Notes: generated by a model from the sequence alone, not told the origin. A stretch of 64,000 nt of DNA from Syngnathus acus (GCF_901709675.1 NC_051092.1:5584491-5648490), one strand, 5' to 3'; counted from the stretch's first letter, positions 48,395 through 61,391 are shown. A program made the numbers and translations.

Positions 48395-51300
48395 ATTTCG
48401 TCAGTTACGTCCCGACGATCACGTAACTAAACCAAATTCAGTTTGGATGGTTCCAATCTGCTTGTGGGCTTAGGTCCACCTATTCTCGACAACATTATGG
48501 GTGATATCCAATTGAGTTAAATGCTATTTTGCGCATGATGTTCACAAGCTCCATGGCCTTGTACCAAGCCAAGTCGCAATATGCTCCAGAACAAACTTGC
48601 AACCATGAAATGGATGGATGCCATTATAACAGTAGACTCAGCGGATCTGTTTAGACCACTTTACCTTCCCAGGTACCCATAACATACTGTACGTTGGTTC
48701 ATTACAGTACATTTCTTTTTGTTGCATTAACTACAAACTGCTCTGCACAAATGTTTTTCATTTTAAAGTACAAATGAAGCAATTACTCATTATTACCAGA
48801 TCAGTTATTATTAGTTCTTGGTTGATTTATTGATCATCGAATTATATACCATTAGACTGTATTTCAGTGCAGAGGACAAATATGTATATTCGATTTTCTC
48901 ATGGTTAAAGCGGACCTCAAAATGTAACGGCAAAAAGGGAGTACAGATTTAAGTAGGCCGACTATCTTTCACTTTCTTTAGTGTGGAATAAATTCAGTCA
49001 GAGGCAGAGCTGTCTGTCGTTTTAAGTCCACTTCAATCAGGACGGGCAGCTACACAGACAGCATTGTTTTGACTCTCTACAGCTTGACTAAGAATTACAA
49101 TCAGAATTATCTTCACTGACCAAGTAGTACTGCATGTTAAAAACACACAAATGACCTCCAGTTATTGGAATTACTTTAGTACTTTTAAAAAGAAAAATAT
49201 ATATATAAAGCAACATAAAATGGGCAAAAATGCAGTCGTACTTTTTTTGGAGAATCGGGTTATGCAACTGACAGAGTGACAGAGTTATAACAATAAATGC
49301 ACTATTCTAAAATGAAGAAAATCAATATTACTGGCTAGACAGAGATGTTTGACAATGGAAATACCAGTCGATTTTTTAAGAAATTAATGACAATCCCAGC
49401 TGAAAAAAAAAAACATGTGAATGCACAGCAAGCAGTCTCTGCTTGAACAGATTCGAGGTGCCCTTCTCAGTGATAAATTGGCTTTACTTGAGGAGAGAGC
49501 ACTTGTACCTTCAAGATACTTATGTGCTTTTATGCTGTCACCTCACTCACACAATGATTTATGGTTAAGTGAAACAAACAAATCATTCATACACTGATGG
49601 TGCAGCACCACAGCGACTGTAGGGAACAACAAAGAGCACTACAAAAAGCCGACATACGACGACTACATGGCACCCACGCGCACAGTTTGACTGCATTTTG
49701 CAATGGGCTTTTGCTGGAAATGAAAATAGTGGGAGTACAAAAGTACAAAAATATACTGCTCTGCTTCTGGGCTTCTTCATTAAGGTCAAAAACCACACCA
49801 CCTTAGGGTTTGAACCTGTGCCTCCTTTCCCCTCCCTAAGCCAGTGAGCAATTTTGTCCCTGACTTTCTGCATCTCAGCAGTTAGAGTGGAACATTGAAG
49901 GACCAATTTTCCCCTTAGGAAAAAATTAAAACTAGTTATAACCCTCACACTCCCAAAATCATAAGATAACCATTGGTAATGGAAATGTGAAAATAATACA
50001 ACAGTCATTTTTAATTTTAAAGTCAATTACATGGGCGTACTGTAATACGAATGTGGAGAGTTACAGATGCACTCACACTTTTAAATATTCGCAAGAGTTA
50101 CACGTGTAAAAATACATTAAAATGAAAATAAATAAATTAGCCAGTGAAAATGACTACCAAATGCTTGAGTGACGACCAAGGCATTGAATAGTATCAATCA
50201 AGGACCAGATAAACTCAAACTTGTGCTTCATTTTTGTATGCGGGCGGCAGTTCAATTATAGTTTTATTTATTTATTTATCTGTCTGTCTGTCTGTCTGTC
50301 TGTTCGCTTGTTTATGTATTTATTTATTTGCTTACTTATTTAAAAGCATGTCCAGTGGATTTTCTTTTCGTTGGACAACAGATTGTTTTCAATGCTATTT
50401 TTAATCACCATTATTATGTGTTTATGTCATCGTGCATGTAAATTATATGGTGTAATTATAAAATAAACAAACATGTGATCCACAAGTATTTATTACATAT
50501 TTTGTGTACTACCTAACTTGTTCATAGGTAGGCACAAATATATTATTTTTAAATCATCTATATTTTTGGCTTTTGTGGATTTGACAAAATGACTGCAGGT
50601 AACTAATAAATCTCCGAAGGCATTATCAAACATAACATCAGTTTGAAACTGACTCTTAAATATTATATTCTTCTTCAGTCCAGTCGGGCGCAGGTACTGA
50701 TTCAAATCTGTTTAACATAGACAAACAAATGAAAAATATTTGTATTTTAATTTCAGCTGTGCACTTCTCAGCTACTGTGTAGCATCCATTATCAAACGTG
50801 TTAAATCTCCTTTTACAACCTGAAATTTTTGTAGTTTTGGGGGAGGCTGTTGTGATATAAAAAAGTTCAAGCTATTTTATTAGTGTATGAAAATTATAAT
50901 ATTTATGAGAAGTGAAAATAAAGCTAGACTGTACCAAAAACTCAATGCGTCCACTATTTTAAATCTGCTGGAGGGATGGTGTCTTGTACTACTCTTGCTT
51001 AATTTATTTTGACTTGCATGGTCAATAATAAGGTGGGCCATTTTCCTTGAGTGTTTGCATCTTGATTAAACGTGAGTTTGATACAGATGAGAAAACACAG
51101 TAACAGCAATTCTAACTTTATCCAGAACATACTTAGGATAGGATATTTAATCCATGGTACACCCGAGACTGGTTGCCAGTCAATCCTAGGTCCCATGGAA
51201 AAAACATTCACATTCACCGCAATGAACAAATGAGGAGAATTTGCAAACAGGAAGGCCAGAACCTACATTGGAACCCCAAACCTCAGACGCACTATCTACG

Positions 51301-54300
51301 CATCACAGAAATGATTTTATCAAAGCGAATGTAAGGGGTGAAAGGTCTGACGTATAACGTTTGCGATTGTGGGTTTGTTTTTTTCGTCTTCAGCTGGACT
51401 AACCTAAAAACACAATTGGACAGAGTTTTGAGTCAGAATTTATGAATTGGTTCTGCCAGTCTCCTCTTTATTAATAATTAGCAAAAAACTAGGCACAGTA
51501 GGACCCGAAGTCATAGAATTCAGGTTTCAATTAAAGTAATCTGAAAATGTTCACAGTAAACAAAACACCATCAATTAATGGCATCAACTGTGACCGGAAC
51601 ATATTATCTCATGAGATTTCAGTTTTGATGTTTCTTTGTGTTTTATTCGTCCATTTCTAAGAAAAGTATGCATTTATAAGACATTTAGATACAAACTGGA
51701 GTAGATTCTGCTTTGTAGGATAGTTAAAGAAGAAAATGTAGGTCTTCACAATCTTGGAGCCTCTGAGAATGCTCTAATTATTCCCCACTAGAAACAGTGT
51801 GCTGTCTCATTAGTCCACTGAGATTGTAGCTGGACGCTTTTTTTTTTTTTTCCCAGCAGCACTCATCACCCATTTCCCTCTGTCATTAACATCTCTCCTG
51901 TCACCCCAACACCCCACATGCATGAGTGCATGTCTCTTTACTAAGGAGGAATCCATCCTTGCAAGGATGTTAGGTTCTCCATCCAAATATCGCAGCAGCA
52001 ATCATCTATTTTAACATATGAGCTATTGGAATTCAATCCCAAGCTTATACAATACCATAGCAGTATTCTGGCGAGTTGTCATAAAGGCCTCGTTAAAACA
52101 CTTAAGCGGCCCACTTGACTTAAGCTGTTGGAGCCACCTCTACCGCTTGGCTGAGTTGCTATGCAACAAAAAAATAAATAAAAATCCACCAGAGGTCCTT
52201 GTGTCTTTAAATAGCATGTTTCTCAACACCCACCCTGCAGCCAGGTACTTACTCAAAAACACAAAACTAGTCTTTCTGGTAACATTTGGAAAAGTACAAA
52301 TAGGTTTATGATGCAGTATATGACTGTGTTAGAGACCTTACTAAAAATATTTACATAATGAACTAATTAGTTACACTAACTTAAATCTTTGTTTTAATAT
52401 GTCCACAAGAATCCCTTTAGAAGTGCCTTAGAAACCTCTTAAAATCATACCAAAATTGTTAATTATAACTTTAATTATCAACATATTTGGCTTTGTGAGA
52501 AATGTACATGCTTTTTCTGTATAAGTAATTGATGATTTTTATTTAGTATAATTAATAAGCCTTTTGTAAAAGCTGTACCTCTATTTGTTTACCCTCAAAC
52601 ATCTGAGTGTGTCATCAGAACATTCAAATATCAGTACAGAAAAAAAATCCCCAAAGTATTGTGGTTTATCCAGGTACTCCTTGGCAAGGTTTAGTCATTC
52701 CTTTTTATATGATTTTAGAGATAGTTTTGTACTTTTTAGATAGATATTGTGTTTGTGTGTGTTTGTGTACTTCTGATGGCCTCAGACAGCTCCTTTGTTT
52801 TCACTATTGTGGCAAAGAAAAGGGGACAACAGGTGTCTGCAACCTTTATTATCAAAACAGCCATTTAGCCCAAAAAAAAATCACCGGGGGCCGCAACAGA
52901 GCTTGTGAAGTTTTCAGCTTTTATTTCTTTTATCAGTCACACCCACTGAATATAACAACAGAAGTGCAGTGTGCATTTGTAGGCATACTTTGAAATAAAC
53001 TAAACTTTGAACTGTAGGCCTATTTAAGTCCTTCCAATATTTGTGTTTATTTATTCGGTCGTTCTTTCATTTATTTATTTATTTTTTTATTCAAATGTGT
53101 CAAAATTCTACCAACAACACCCCATAATGAAAACATGAATCAAGTTTTGGGTGTATCTCTTTGTTACATTGTACGGTGTTTTGTGGCGAATTCTAAGGGG
53201 GAAATTAAATCTATGAAATGGACTGTAAGATAAAATGTGGAAAAAAAGTGACACGCTGTGCACTTCAAACTTTCCATACGCAAGAAGTCGAAGGAAGAAG
53301 ACGTACCCGTTTGATGTTTTCTCGGGGCAGGCTCACTGTCCACACTTTGAAAACCCTTTGTGTGGCGCAATGATGACATTTACTTTAAGACTTTGTTCAT
53401 TTCTGCTGCACATGGAATTATAATTACATTATAATAGATCATACAATAGTAGAATTCTAATGAATGCTGTAACACTTCAAGGAGCTAGATTACATCACGC
53501 TTTTATGAAGCATATATACTCGGCGACAGCGTTGTTAGCACTACAATATAAAAATTCCAATATAGTTTAACTAGGCTACAGTGATTAGCTGTCACTGTTG
53601 AAGTGGTACAACTTGCAGTAATAATAACCTTCTGGAAATTTTATATCTGTTACTGCCAATGCTGCCCGAGCATTTCTGCCTCAAGGATGCAGGTTCTGGA
53701 GTTAAATCTCAGCTTTGCCCTTGCAGTGTGGAGTCTGCATCTCCTCTCGCTTGCTTGGGATTTCGTATTTCTTGACAGTAGCTCAAAAGTCATGTAAAAT
53801 GCATCACAGTCCAAGGACAGACCAGAGCTAGTCACTTCACAATGCCAGTAACTCGTAAAGCAGTATGTCATGGATTACAAGTAACTAGATCAACACTGCT
53901 ACTTAATGTCACAAATTCACATTAACTTTTCGGTTCACTCTGACATTTGCTTTGAGGGAAATGTGAAATAAAAAAATGTGCAGTCATGTATCTCCACTGG
54001 ACTGTGAAAGTTGAAATCACATCTTCTTGACCCATGAAGACATCTTCCCAATACAAACTAGGTCAACAAAGCAGGGGAGAAAAAACACAGCCTGAAGTAG
54101 TTAGAAAAGTCATGCTGGTGGACAGCTCCTAAGGGCCAGCTGTCAGTCGGCAAATATCTTCTGTCCACATGAATGACTGTGAAAAGGTCACAGAGGTGTC
54201 GGACTGATGAAAGCTTTGTCAAATATCACTGCTGTGGAGCGGACTCATAAAATCGGCCAAAACCTCGTAACCTGTCTGCCTCGGTTTCTGCTGCTGCCGT

Positions 54301-55899
54301 GTGGGTGATGCCTTCACTGATTCCACTTGTAGAAAATGTCAAGAGGTGCTGTGTGTGAACTATGCTTTCCCTCTCCCAAGGTCTCTGCTGTGATGAAAAT
54401 CTACAGTCTTTGAAATATGGGCAAACATTTCTTGAGAGGTGCAGGAAACAACAGTATTTCTACTATTGGCAGAGAGATCCTGTCTGCCTAGAAGTGGTTT
54501 GAAGCAGTTCTGGCAACGCTGCCGCACAGTCAGATGCATGTGAATGTGGGCTGTGCGGTGGTGTCATTTATTCATGTGCCTATTTTTATTGATAGAAGCA
54601 AATGAAATTCGCTTTTATTTCCCAGGTTGCTCTTGAAGGTTTCTGATTGAACGCTCATCAGAATTTGTTTCCAATCTTGTTTCTATCCATCTATTTTCCG
54701 GTTCCTCATTTGTGTCGCCATCCAATTGTCGACTATTCCTCACTTGAAACCTAAGTCATTCCATTTAACCACAATGTAAACCCTGCAGAAGACTTTATTG
54801 TATTGCAGTAAAATCATGTTGGTCTTATAAACCTAACTATTTAGTCTTGATGGGTGATATGAATATACAACTCAAATGAGAACAGCATTATGTTCTGTTC
54901 ATATACTGCAAAAGTTTGGTGTGTTGGTCCACAAGCACCATTTTTTTCAGTGACACATCAATAAGGGCCAACCCTAAACCACTCAGTCATTTGTGCTGTT
55001 TGTGTACATCTTTCTTCTGTGTCAGTGTAATTTCAGCCCAGCGCTCCACTCAGCTGATTGATACAGCTCACGAGTAGACAACCAGCACAAGGAACTGTCC
55101 CTGACTGCAGCAGGCTACATAAAATTTCTTGTATTACCTTTTGCTGGGGGTATGATTTATTATTGTGCTGTGCAGCTAAAAAGAACTAGTTGCAAGTACT
55201 GTGTATGAGTCTCAAAGCAAATAACATTTGTGTGTGTCACAGACACAGTTGTCAATATTCAATGAAGAGATATTTAAATCAATTTAAATAAAGTATCACT
55301 TCAGACAATGAATTGTTCATTTTGAAGTGTGTGGGATTTATCTAAATAAATCATTCATGCAACAATAGTATTTGATCCTTAAAAGCATGGCATTCTGCAC
55401 TGGAAACAAGAGTGTCTCCATCTAGCCCAAATGTATCACTGATTATAGTGTTGATGCACATGACCTTGGTTTGCTTACTGTCAACACTGTTTTGGATGAT
55501 GCGTTGGCCAGTCTAGACATCTTCTGCTGCATAGGCTGGTTATTGTGTGACAGTAAATAAATATGATCGGGAAGTCGAGGTCATCAATTTGGGTGCCGTA
55601 GTGACACTGAATGCCAAGTTTGACTCATGCTACAATGTGGGGGAAAGTACATCTTTGCACTGCAGAACAATGCTGCCACTACATGGACAAATGTGGAAGC
55701 TCTTTAAGTACAATCAGTTGTGAATCAAATGATGCTGATCAGGCCGAAACCATTTTTTAAAAAAATGCAACAAGTAAATAATAAATAATGTATTATTTGA
55801 ACTACAATCACACACATTTTTTAAATACTTGCACGGAACTTATAAGGCTGAGTCCCAACAGGCGGGGGACTTTTATTTGAGGTGCACTCAAACGGTTTT
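48395..55899. other. Intergenic region between galnt18 and pyurf
   Basis: No gene is supported. It contains a (TCTG)6 run at 50279-50302, a diverged copy of the 8147-type repeat at 51150-51292, TTTA-rich low complexity near 50265 and 53045-53090, and otherwise nothing I recognise. Confidence 0.65.
50279..50302. repeat. (TCTG)6 microsatellite
   Basis: Twenty-four bases of perfect TCTG units, next to TTTA repeats. Confidence 0.9.
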
Positions 55900-55907
55900 C
55901 CGGAAGT
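55900..55907 (+). promoter_or_regulatory. ETS-type site in the pyurf/pigy promoter
   Basis: CCGGAAGT, 33 bases before the pyurf start codon. ETS/GABP sites close to the start of transcription are typical of TATA-less housekeeping genes, which fits a gene of mitochondrial function. A 'tataag' upstream at about 55840 could be chance. Confidence 0.5.
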
Positions 55908-55940
55908 CATTAGGGGACTGTCTTTCGCTCTATTGTGGAC

Positions 55941-56443
55941 ATGTTGCGCAATGTTTTGGGCAGATTTTTGACCGAATCGCCCTTAGTTCATACCAATGTA
56001 AGACACAAGGCATCCATTCAGGCAGCTGTATCTGTTTTTACGTCGGTGAGGAGCTTTACGGATGTGAAGGACGAAACGAAGCAGGCGTTTGACACATCGC
56101 TGCTAGAGTTCTTAGTGTGTCCTCTGTCCAAGAAGCCACTCAGGTAAAATTGTCCGGTTGCAATTGCTACTTTAGTTATTCGGTTTATCGCTCGTAATGC
56201 AATTTATGTCTGTTTTAGTACGGACGATATTGACTGTGTTACTACAGCATTCCCATCACAAAGGCAGTTTCACTGTGAGTCACGGGTGACTTTGGTCTGC
56301 TCTGCAGGTTTGAAGTCACGACCAACGAGCTCATCAACGACGAGCTCGGCATCGCTTATCCTATCGTCGACGGAATCCCCAACATGATCCCCCAGGAAGC
56401 CAGACTTGTACAGAAAGACTCAAACCCATCTGCCCAAGAATAG
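55941..56443 (+). CDS. pyurf: PYURF/PREY protein (Trm112-like, mitochondrial), two exons
   Basis: CDS join 55941-56143 and 56308-56443, 112 residues. Exon 1 ends CTCAG|gtaaaa and exon 2 follows ctctgcag; together they rebuild Arg. The ATG at 55941 (GAC before it) starts MLRN, matching the 'ML' start of human PREY (114 residues); a longer reading would begin at a GTG and is rejected. The N-terminus is basic and lacks acidic residues until Glu13, consistent with a mitochondrial presequence. The core 'LLEFLVCPLSKKPLR' plus 'TNELINDELGIAYPIVDGIP' and NMIPQEA is the Trm112/UPF0434-like domain. Known role in human: chaperone of SAM-dependent methyltransferases of coenzyme Q (COQ5) and complex I assembly (NDUFAF5). 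The pigy frame follows on the same presumed mRNA. Identification is very secure. Confidence 0.96.
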
Positions 56444-56569
56444 AATTGTTCACCTTGCATCCTCAACTAAACTTTTGGCACCCTAGTTCATATACTATAT
56501 TCATCGAAGTGGAGTAAGAGGTGATGCTAATCTAATATAATTTATTTAGAGGTTCACACAACTGCAAGC

Positions 56570-56782
56570 ATGTTTTCCTTGTCTATGATGGTAGGCTTGG
56601 TTCCCGTCGTGTCCCTCTTTGGTTTGTTCTACTCTGCCGCAGTGGATGAAAACTTTCCTCAGGGCTGCACGAGTAGCAACAATTTGTGCTTTTACAGTCT
56701 GCTGCTACCCATCACCATCCCTGTCTACGTCTTCTTCCACCTGTGGAGCTGGATAGGAATTAAGCTCTTCAGGCACAATTAA
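56570..56782 (+). CDS. pigy: PIG-Y, subunit of GPI-GlcNAc transferase
   Basis: 70 residues, single exon, starting 126 bases after the pyurf stop. Sequence such as 'VSLFGLFYSAAVDENFPQGC' and 'FYSLLLPITIPVYVFFHLWS' ending GIKLFRHN is almost identical to human PIGY (71 residues). There are two hydrophobic segments (about residues 5-24 and 42-62) with an ENFPQGC loop between, as in the ER membrane protein that stimulates PIG-A in the first step of GPI-anchor synthesis. In mammals PYURF and PIGY come from one bicistronic mRNA; here the order, the lack of an intron or visible promoter between them, and the shared polyadenylation signal fit that. The ATG has A at -3. A tiny ATG-CTA-ATC-TAA frame at 56524 lies between the two cistrons. 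Confidence 0.97.
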   Translation: MFSLSMMVGLVPVVSLFGLFYSAAVDENFPQGCTSSNNLCFYSLLLPITIPVYVFFHLWSWIGIKLFRHN

Positions 56783-56847
56783 ATTTTGATGTGGTGTTTA
56801 ACAATGTTGTATAAATTAGTGACACCCTGCCCCTTGTTTGCCCTTGC

Positions 56848-56853
56848 TTTTAT
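56848..56853 (-). terminator. Candidate polyadenylation signal of the minus-strand gene
   Basis: TTTATT on the plus strand, i.e. AATAAA on minus, about 300 bases beyond the stop of the convergent gene at 57152. It is the first canonical hexamer I see on that side. If used, the two 3' UTRs overlap. Confidence 0.35.
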
Positions 56854-56924
56854 TTGTATTTTCGAAATGCAAAAATTCAGGCCAGAATGTTACTTACAGT
56901 AAAGATGACATATTCTCTTAATGC

Positions 56925-56930
56925 AATAAA
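56925..56930 (+). terminator. Candidate polyadenylation signal of pyurf-pigy
   Basis: AATAAA, 143 bases after the pigy stop. Confidence 0.6.
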
Positions 56931-57151
56931 CTGTACCAATAACATCACATTTTAACTTTCAACAATCAATGACTAAACTTTCCTTTAAGATGACCTGCAA
57001 ACTTGAGCCGATACTCTTGCTTGTTATTCAATTATTCCAGAAGTAGAAAAAACAATTTCCGTTCAACCCAAACAATAAATTCTGTTTTCTGAAAGGTCAA
57101 GTGTAGTAGACACATTATGGCAGTTGATTTTATGTGAATTTCTGATCAACC

Positions 57152-58820
57152 TCAACGTGTCTTCTTGCCTTTCATGTCTTTCTCACTTGCTCTGCTCTGA
57201 GAAAGTTTCATCAGAGGTGACTCGGGTCTGGGTGAATGTCCGTCTCCTTTGGTCTTGAAGAAGAAAGACTCATTCAGCCTCATCTGTATTGGCTTCACCT
57301 GGCAAAGCAAACAAGGCATTATTTTGGATTGATGATAAACCTAAGGTGTAGTATTTAAATGGAGGAAATGCTATGTACAGAATATGAGCCTGAATGTCGG
57401 GGATGAGAATGTAGGTTGTAATCACCTGGTTCAGGTCAACCTTTTTGCTTTGGCCTGGCAGCTCATTGCAATCGCTGGATGTTGTCGTGTCGCCGGACTT
57501 GGGCTCCGACTCCGTCAGGGGACTCTGTGTGGTCTTTCCTTCCCTCTTCTCATTAACAACAACCCCTTCCTTCACCTCCAGGTCTTTCATGGCCGAACAA
57601 CAGGATGAAGGCACGTTGAGCCCTCTGGCGGACAGTTTATTCTCACCCCATTTCTCATTCTCTTTGACTTCACTTGAGGCCCACCTCCAGAGGTCTTTCC
57701 TAGCTCTTTGAGGCAAGCTCAGATCCAAAGGATTCTCGACATCAGAGCCACCCGCCAGTCTTCTCTTTGTGGAGAAAGCGAAATAGGAAGAGAGTTCGGC
57801 AGTGAAGAAGTTTTCTGTCTGAGTGGCGGTGCAGGCCGTGGGTTTGAGGGGTATGTGGAGAGCGTGTGAAAAACCCTGCTGAATTTCCTTGTGGTGATAC
57901 CGCTTTGACTTTGCGACCTTTGGTGGTGACCTATCTGCTACGGCCATCTTGTCCATGTGGAGATTCATCACATTAGGCTTTGAATAAAGAGAGCACAAGG
58001 GCGCCTCTGGCCCGATGGGGCTCGCTGATTTGTTTTGGAATGAATAGTTCTTTTTTCGACTGTGCGATCTGTCCTTCTCCGCAGTCTTTGTCTTCTTTGC
58101 TGTCTTTTGTCGTTTCTTTTTTCTTGAAAGCTGACAAGAATCCTTGTCAAGGTATTTTATCTGATCCAAATATTTGTCTAATATCTGGGTTTGTTGCGGC
58201 GAAGTTGTCGTCGCAGCTTTGTAGCTGTCTTCCCCACTGGTGTCTGAGGAGGATGATCTGAATACCTTTTGGGTGATAAACAAGTCCTGGCTGTTGCTCT
58301 CCTCCCACTGAGTGTTGTTATCTTGAAGTTGAGACTGATGCTGAGCTGTTTCGCTCACAAGAGGAGCCCGCTCACAATCTGTTTCAGCGGCTTTCTTAAA
58401 CTCTGTACACTCTTTTGGGAACTTGGGAGGTATAGAGGCATAATTTGGGACACAAGCGGAGTCACGTGACAAATCGAACGCCACTTTCTTTTTTCTTTGG
58501 CCTTTTTTCTTGGTGTCCTGAATTGTGGGATGAGACTTCTCCTTCCTAATAGTGCCGCTACTTCTCGGGTGAGACATGACAGATTTCGATTCTGTTGTCA
58601 CTGTAGCATCGCTGCTGCCAAATATACTGTTTAAATCCGGTTTCTTTTTCTTCTTCTTTTTCTTCTCTTTCTTCGATTGCTTTTTCTTCAGGATGATGCC
58701 ATTTGAGTTTAAGGGTATGTCGTTTTTTCTTTCTGACCCAGTTTTGTCCTTCTTTGTTTCCCATTTAATTCCCCTAGGTGAAAGCAGGGACTCCCAAAAG
58801 TAGTGAATCTCATTCGACAT
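57152..58820 (-). CDS. Unrecognised lysine-rich, probably nuclear protein, two coding exons
   Basis: Coding exons 58820-57426 (465 codons) and 57298-57152 (48 codons plus TGA) give 513 residues. The start ATG lies just after a ttttatag acceptor, so an untranslated first exon probably sits upstream (a donor-like CAG|gtatag is at 59312). Donor CAG|gtgatt and acceptor gctttgccag join in phase 0; reading through the intron ends after about 50 unconvincing codons. The protein begins 'MSNEIHYFWESLLSPRG', has a KKK/KEKKKKKKKK run near residue 50, further KKGQRKKK and RKKKRQK clusters that look like nuclear or nucleolar signals, Ser/Thr-rich low complexity, and more conserved-looking patches 'CTATQTENFFTAELSSYF', NPLDLSLPQ and 'MRLNESFFFKTKGDG' with SPRPESPLMKL at the C-terminus. 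No folded domain is visible. I do not recognise the family; function is unknown. Confidence 0.75.
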
Positions 58821-59895
58821 GGCTCTATAAAACAGAAAGGAACACCCAAGTTCATTGATTTGAACAAGGACAGAGGCCACAACATAATCATTAAAGAATA
58901 TTACTATCAGTTTGTTGAAGCATTGAATGATGCAGCAACAAGTTAGGTTGCACCATGTTAATGTTTAATTAATATCGCTTAACAGTACAATCAATGCATT
59001 AAGAAGAGGTTAACCCGTCACGGGTAGAAATAATGAGTCTACTTAAAAGGAAACAAAAGCATAAAATTAGTCAACTGCAGCGAACGTTCGGGAATGATTC
59101 TGCGCGCTGTTTAATTTAAAAACTTAAAACAAAACAAAAACGAGAACTCGACGCAGGTTAGTCAACGCAATACTGTACGTAAAAGACGGTCACATTTCCC
59201 TTGTTGTAAACCGTTTTCGAGAAGTTTCTTTTACTCTTCTGTAACGCATTCGTTTTACTAGCATCATTTGTCCATATTATAATGTTTATGGGTGTCAAAA
59301 TGACTACTATACCTGAATATTTCGCAGAAAGTAAAGTTGAAGTCAACATCAATAGGCACCGCCGATGCCGATATCTGGTGTTGCATTCATGAACGTAAGG
59401 TAATTTACCCTTTTTAATCCGCTTGCTTCGTCCAATTTTCAACAGTATGTCTTGCAACTTGTGGAAATCTGATCACAAGTATGATTAATTATTCCACCAG
59501 TAGTTGTAATTTCAAGCAGCCAGGGTAGGTGGCAGTGATGTATATTGTGCATTTATGGTCAAATCTCTCCCAGAGGTAAATCATGATCAAAGTCATCAAG
59601 TTATCCCACCAAATTTAAAATTGAAAAGAATTGTCAAGGTTTGCAAATAAGGGCCATGTTTTGCAAGATTCGTGAAGACGAATGTCCATCAAATGCTATT
59701 GGGATTAAAGAGAGAAGAGGTATTGTAGATTTTTCATCGTTTAAGTTTTGCAGAATGTGCCGAGCTCAGAAAAATGTTGTGCTTTGTTTAGGTGTGCTTT
59801 GGGTTGTACATTTCGTGCACTCCAAGAATGTAGCAATGACATACCAAAGAGTACAGGCTGGCTGGTGGTATGGCAATAGGCCCCTCTCAAGTATA

Positions 59896-59897
<2 letters not shown>

Positions 59898-59977
<80 letters not shown>
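59898..59977. repeat. (TC)40 microsatellite
   Basis: Eighty bases of uninterrupted TC units. Frames across it (59641-59997, 59741-59983) are artefacts. Confidence 0.97.
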
Positions 59978-59980
<3 letters not shown>

Positions 59981-61351
59981 CACTTTCTGTTTGCTGATTT
60001 TTGCTCATATGTTTTGTAAAATAAATTGTCAAAATCATCCTTTGATGATCTTGTGATATGCGCAATCAGGGCGTAACAATAAATGCGTTGGTCCAAAAAG
60101 ATGATGACATAAAAGCAGAAAGCATTTGATCTCGATACAAACCTGGAAGTTTGAATTTAAGTAAACAGTGTATTACTTTTTCAAATGTGTTTGCTTGGAC
60201 TGTTGAAATACTTTATGCCTCCAATTAAACAGGAGACATGTTCACCCCTTAAAATGGGATTATAGATTGCATGTTTTTAAATTGATGTTAGAAAAAATAA
60301 TTAAAAACAAAGGAATACAATTAAAATGCAAATTCCAGTCTATTTCTGATGAGGTGAGAATTTTAGCCTCTCTTATGTGGTGTCTGGTGTCAAGTGAAAC
60401 AACAGGGGGTTGCCTTTAGAAGAAGGGCAAGCCAGTGCTGTTCCAGGAAAAGCGGGAGTAATTAAACCCCTGTGATGCTCATGAGCTCACTCACCGTTAA
60501 ATAGGACCCTTCAACTTAAATCGTAAATCCTGCAAATCACAAGATTAATTAATTAATCAATTGGAAGTTCATTTTATGATGGGATACAAACTATTATAAT
60601 CCATTTTTAAAAAACAGATATACGGGCCACGTGTTAACAGAACCTTTGTGTCATGACATTACCTCTCACTGCTTCGACTAATTTGAAAAAACTCATACCC
60701 TGGTGGTTATATGACCAAAGTAAGTTGTGGGGGCTTCCTTCACTTTTTCTATCCACATCTGTCATCCTTGAGATACTTGCTGAAAACAGAGTGCAGTGAC
60801 ACCTGAGCACAAAAGCCCGATGGACATATTCCTGGTATTAAAAAAATAGATCTATTAATACAAAAAGCATAAAAAAATACTCGATTTACACTGATTCGTT
60901 ATATCTTTCATAACCCTAAATAAAGTGTATTACATATTAATGTGTGCCGTTATCTTCACATCCAACATTAAATTTCTTTAACACATACAACAAACAGAAA
61001 CTCCCCAGTTGTGGAATTGTTTCTGCGTTGTAACGTTAAGCCCGAAGCTTCTTATTACCTGGCAAAATTTTGAGTGCAAATATCTTTGGACAGTGAGGTT
61101 ATTTAAAAGCATTAACATAAAACTATGTAGCATTAATATTATAACGGTTATGTTGAGATGTATCATGTTTGACTTTAGTTATTGATTATTAAAAGTAAAC
61201 TTGATTTTAATTTGGTGAGAAAATAATAATAATGCAGTGGAATATGTTCTGTGTTGCCAATAAAATACGTGATGAGAGATTTGAAATGTGAAAATAACTT
61301 AAATGTTAGCTCTTTTCAACAAGAGATAAAACTATCTGAATCACTTACATG

Positions 61352-61391
61352 ATACACACAAACACACACACGCACGCACACGGACACACTT
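61352..61391. repeat. Imperfect (CA)n microsatellite
   Basis: CA units interrupted by AA, CG and GG about 620 bases upstream of the pth TATA box. Confidence 0.7.

Noticed and set aside
55935-55940. Two extra N-terminal codons for pyurf
   Set aside because: The first codon is GTG; the ATG at 55941 matches the family start.
55829-56092. 87-codon frame overlapping pyurf
   Set aside because: Out of frame with pyurf, which has clear homology; it has no family features.
57270-57425. Uninterrupted 3' end of the minus-strand frame
   Set aside because: The frame past 57426 is hydrophobic and AT-rich, unlike the rest; a GT...AG intron joins in phase to a basic exon with SPRPESPLMKL.
58821-58880. 20-codon N-terminal extension of the minus-strand gene
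   Set aside because: It starts with GTG and crosses a splice-acceptor sequence (ttttatag) just before the better ATG at 58820.
59641-59997. 118-codon frame with Ser-Leu run, and its antisense
   Set aside because: Product of the (TC)40 microsatellite.
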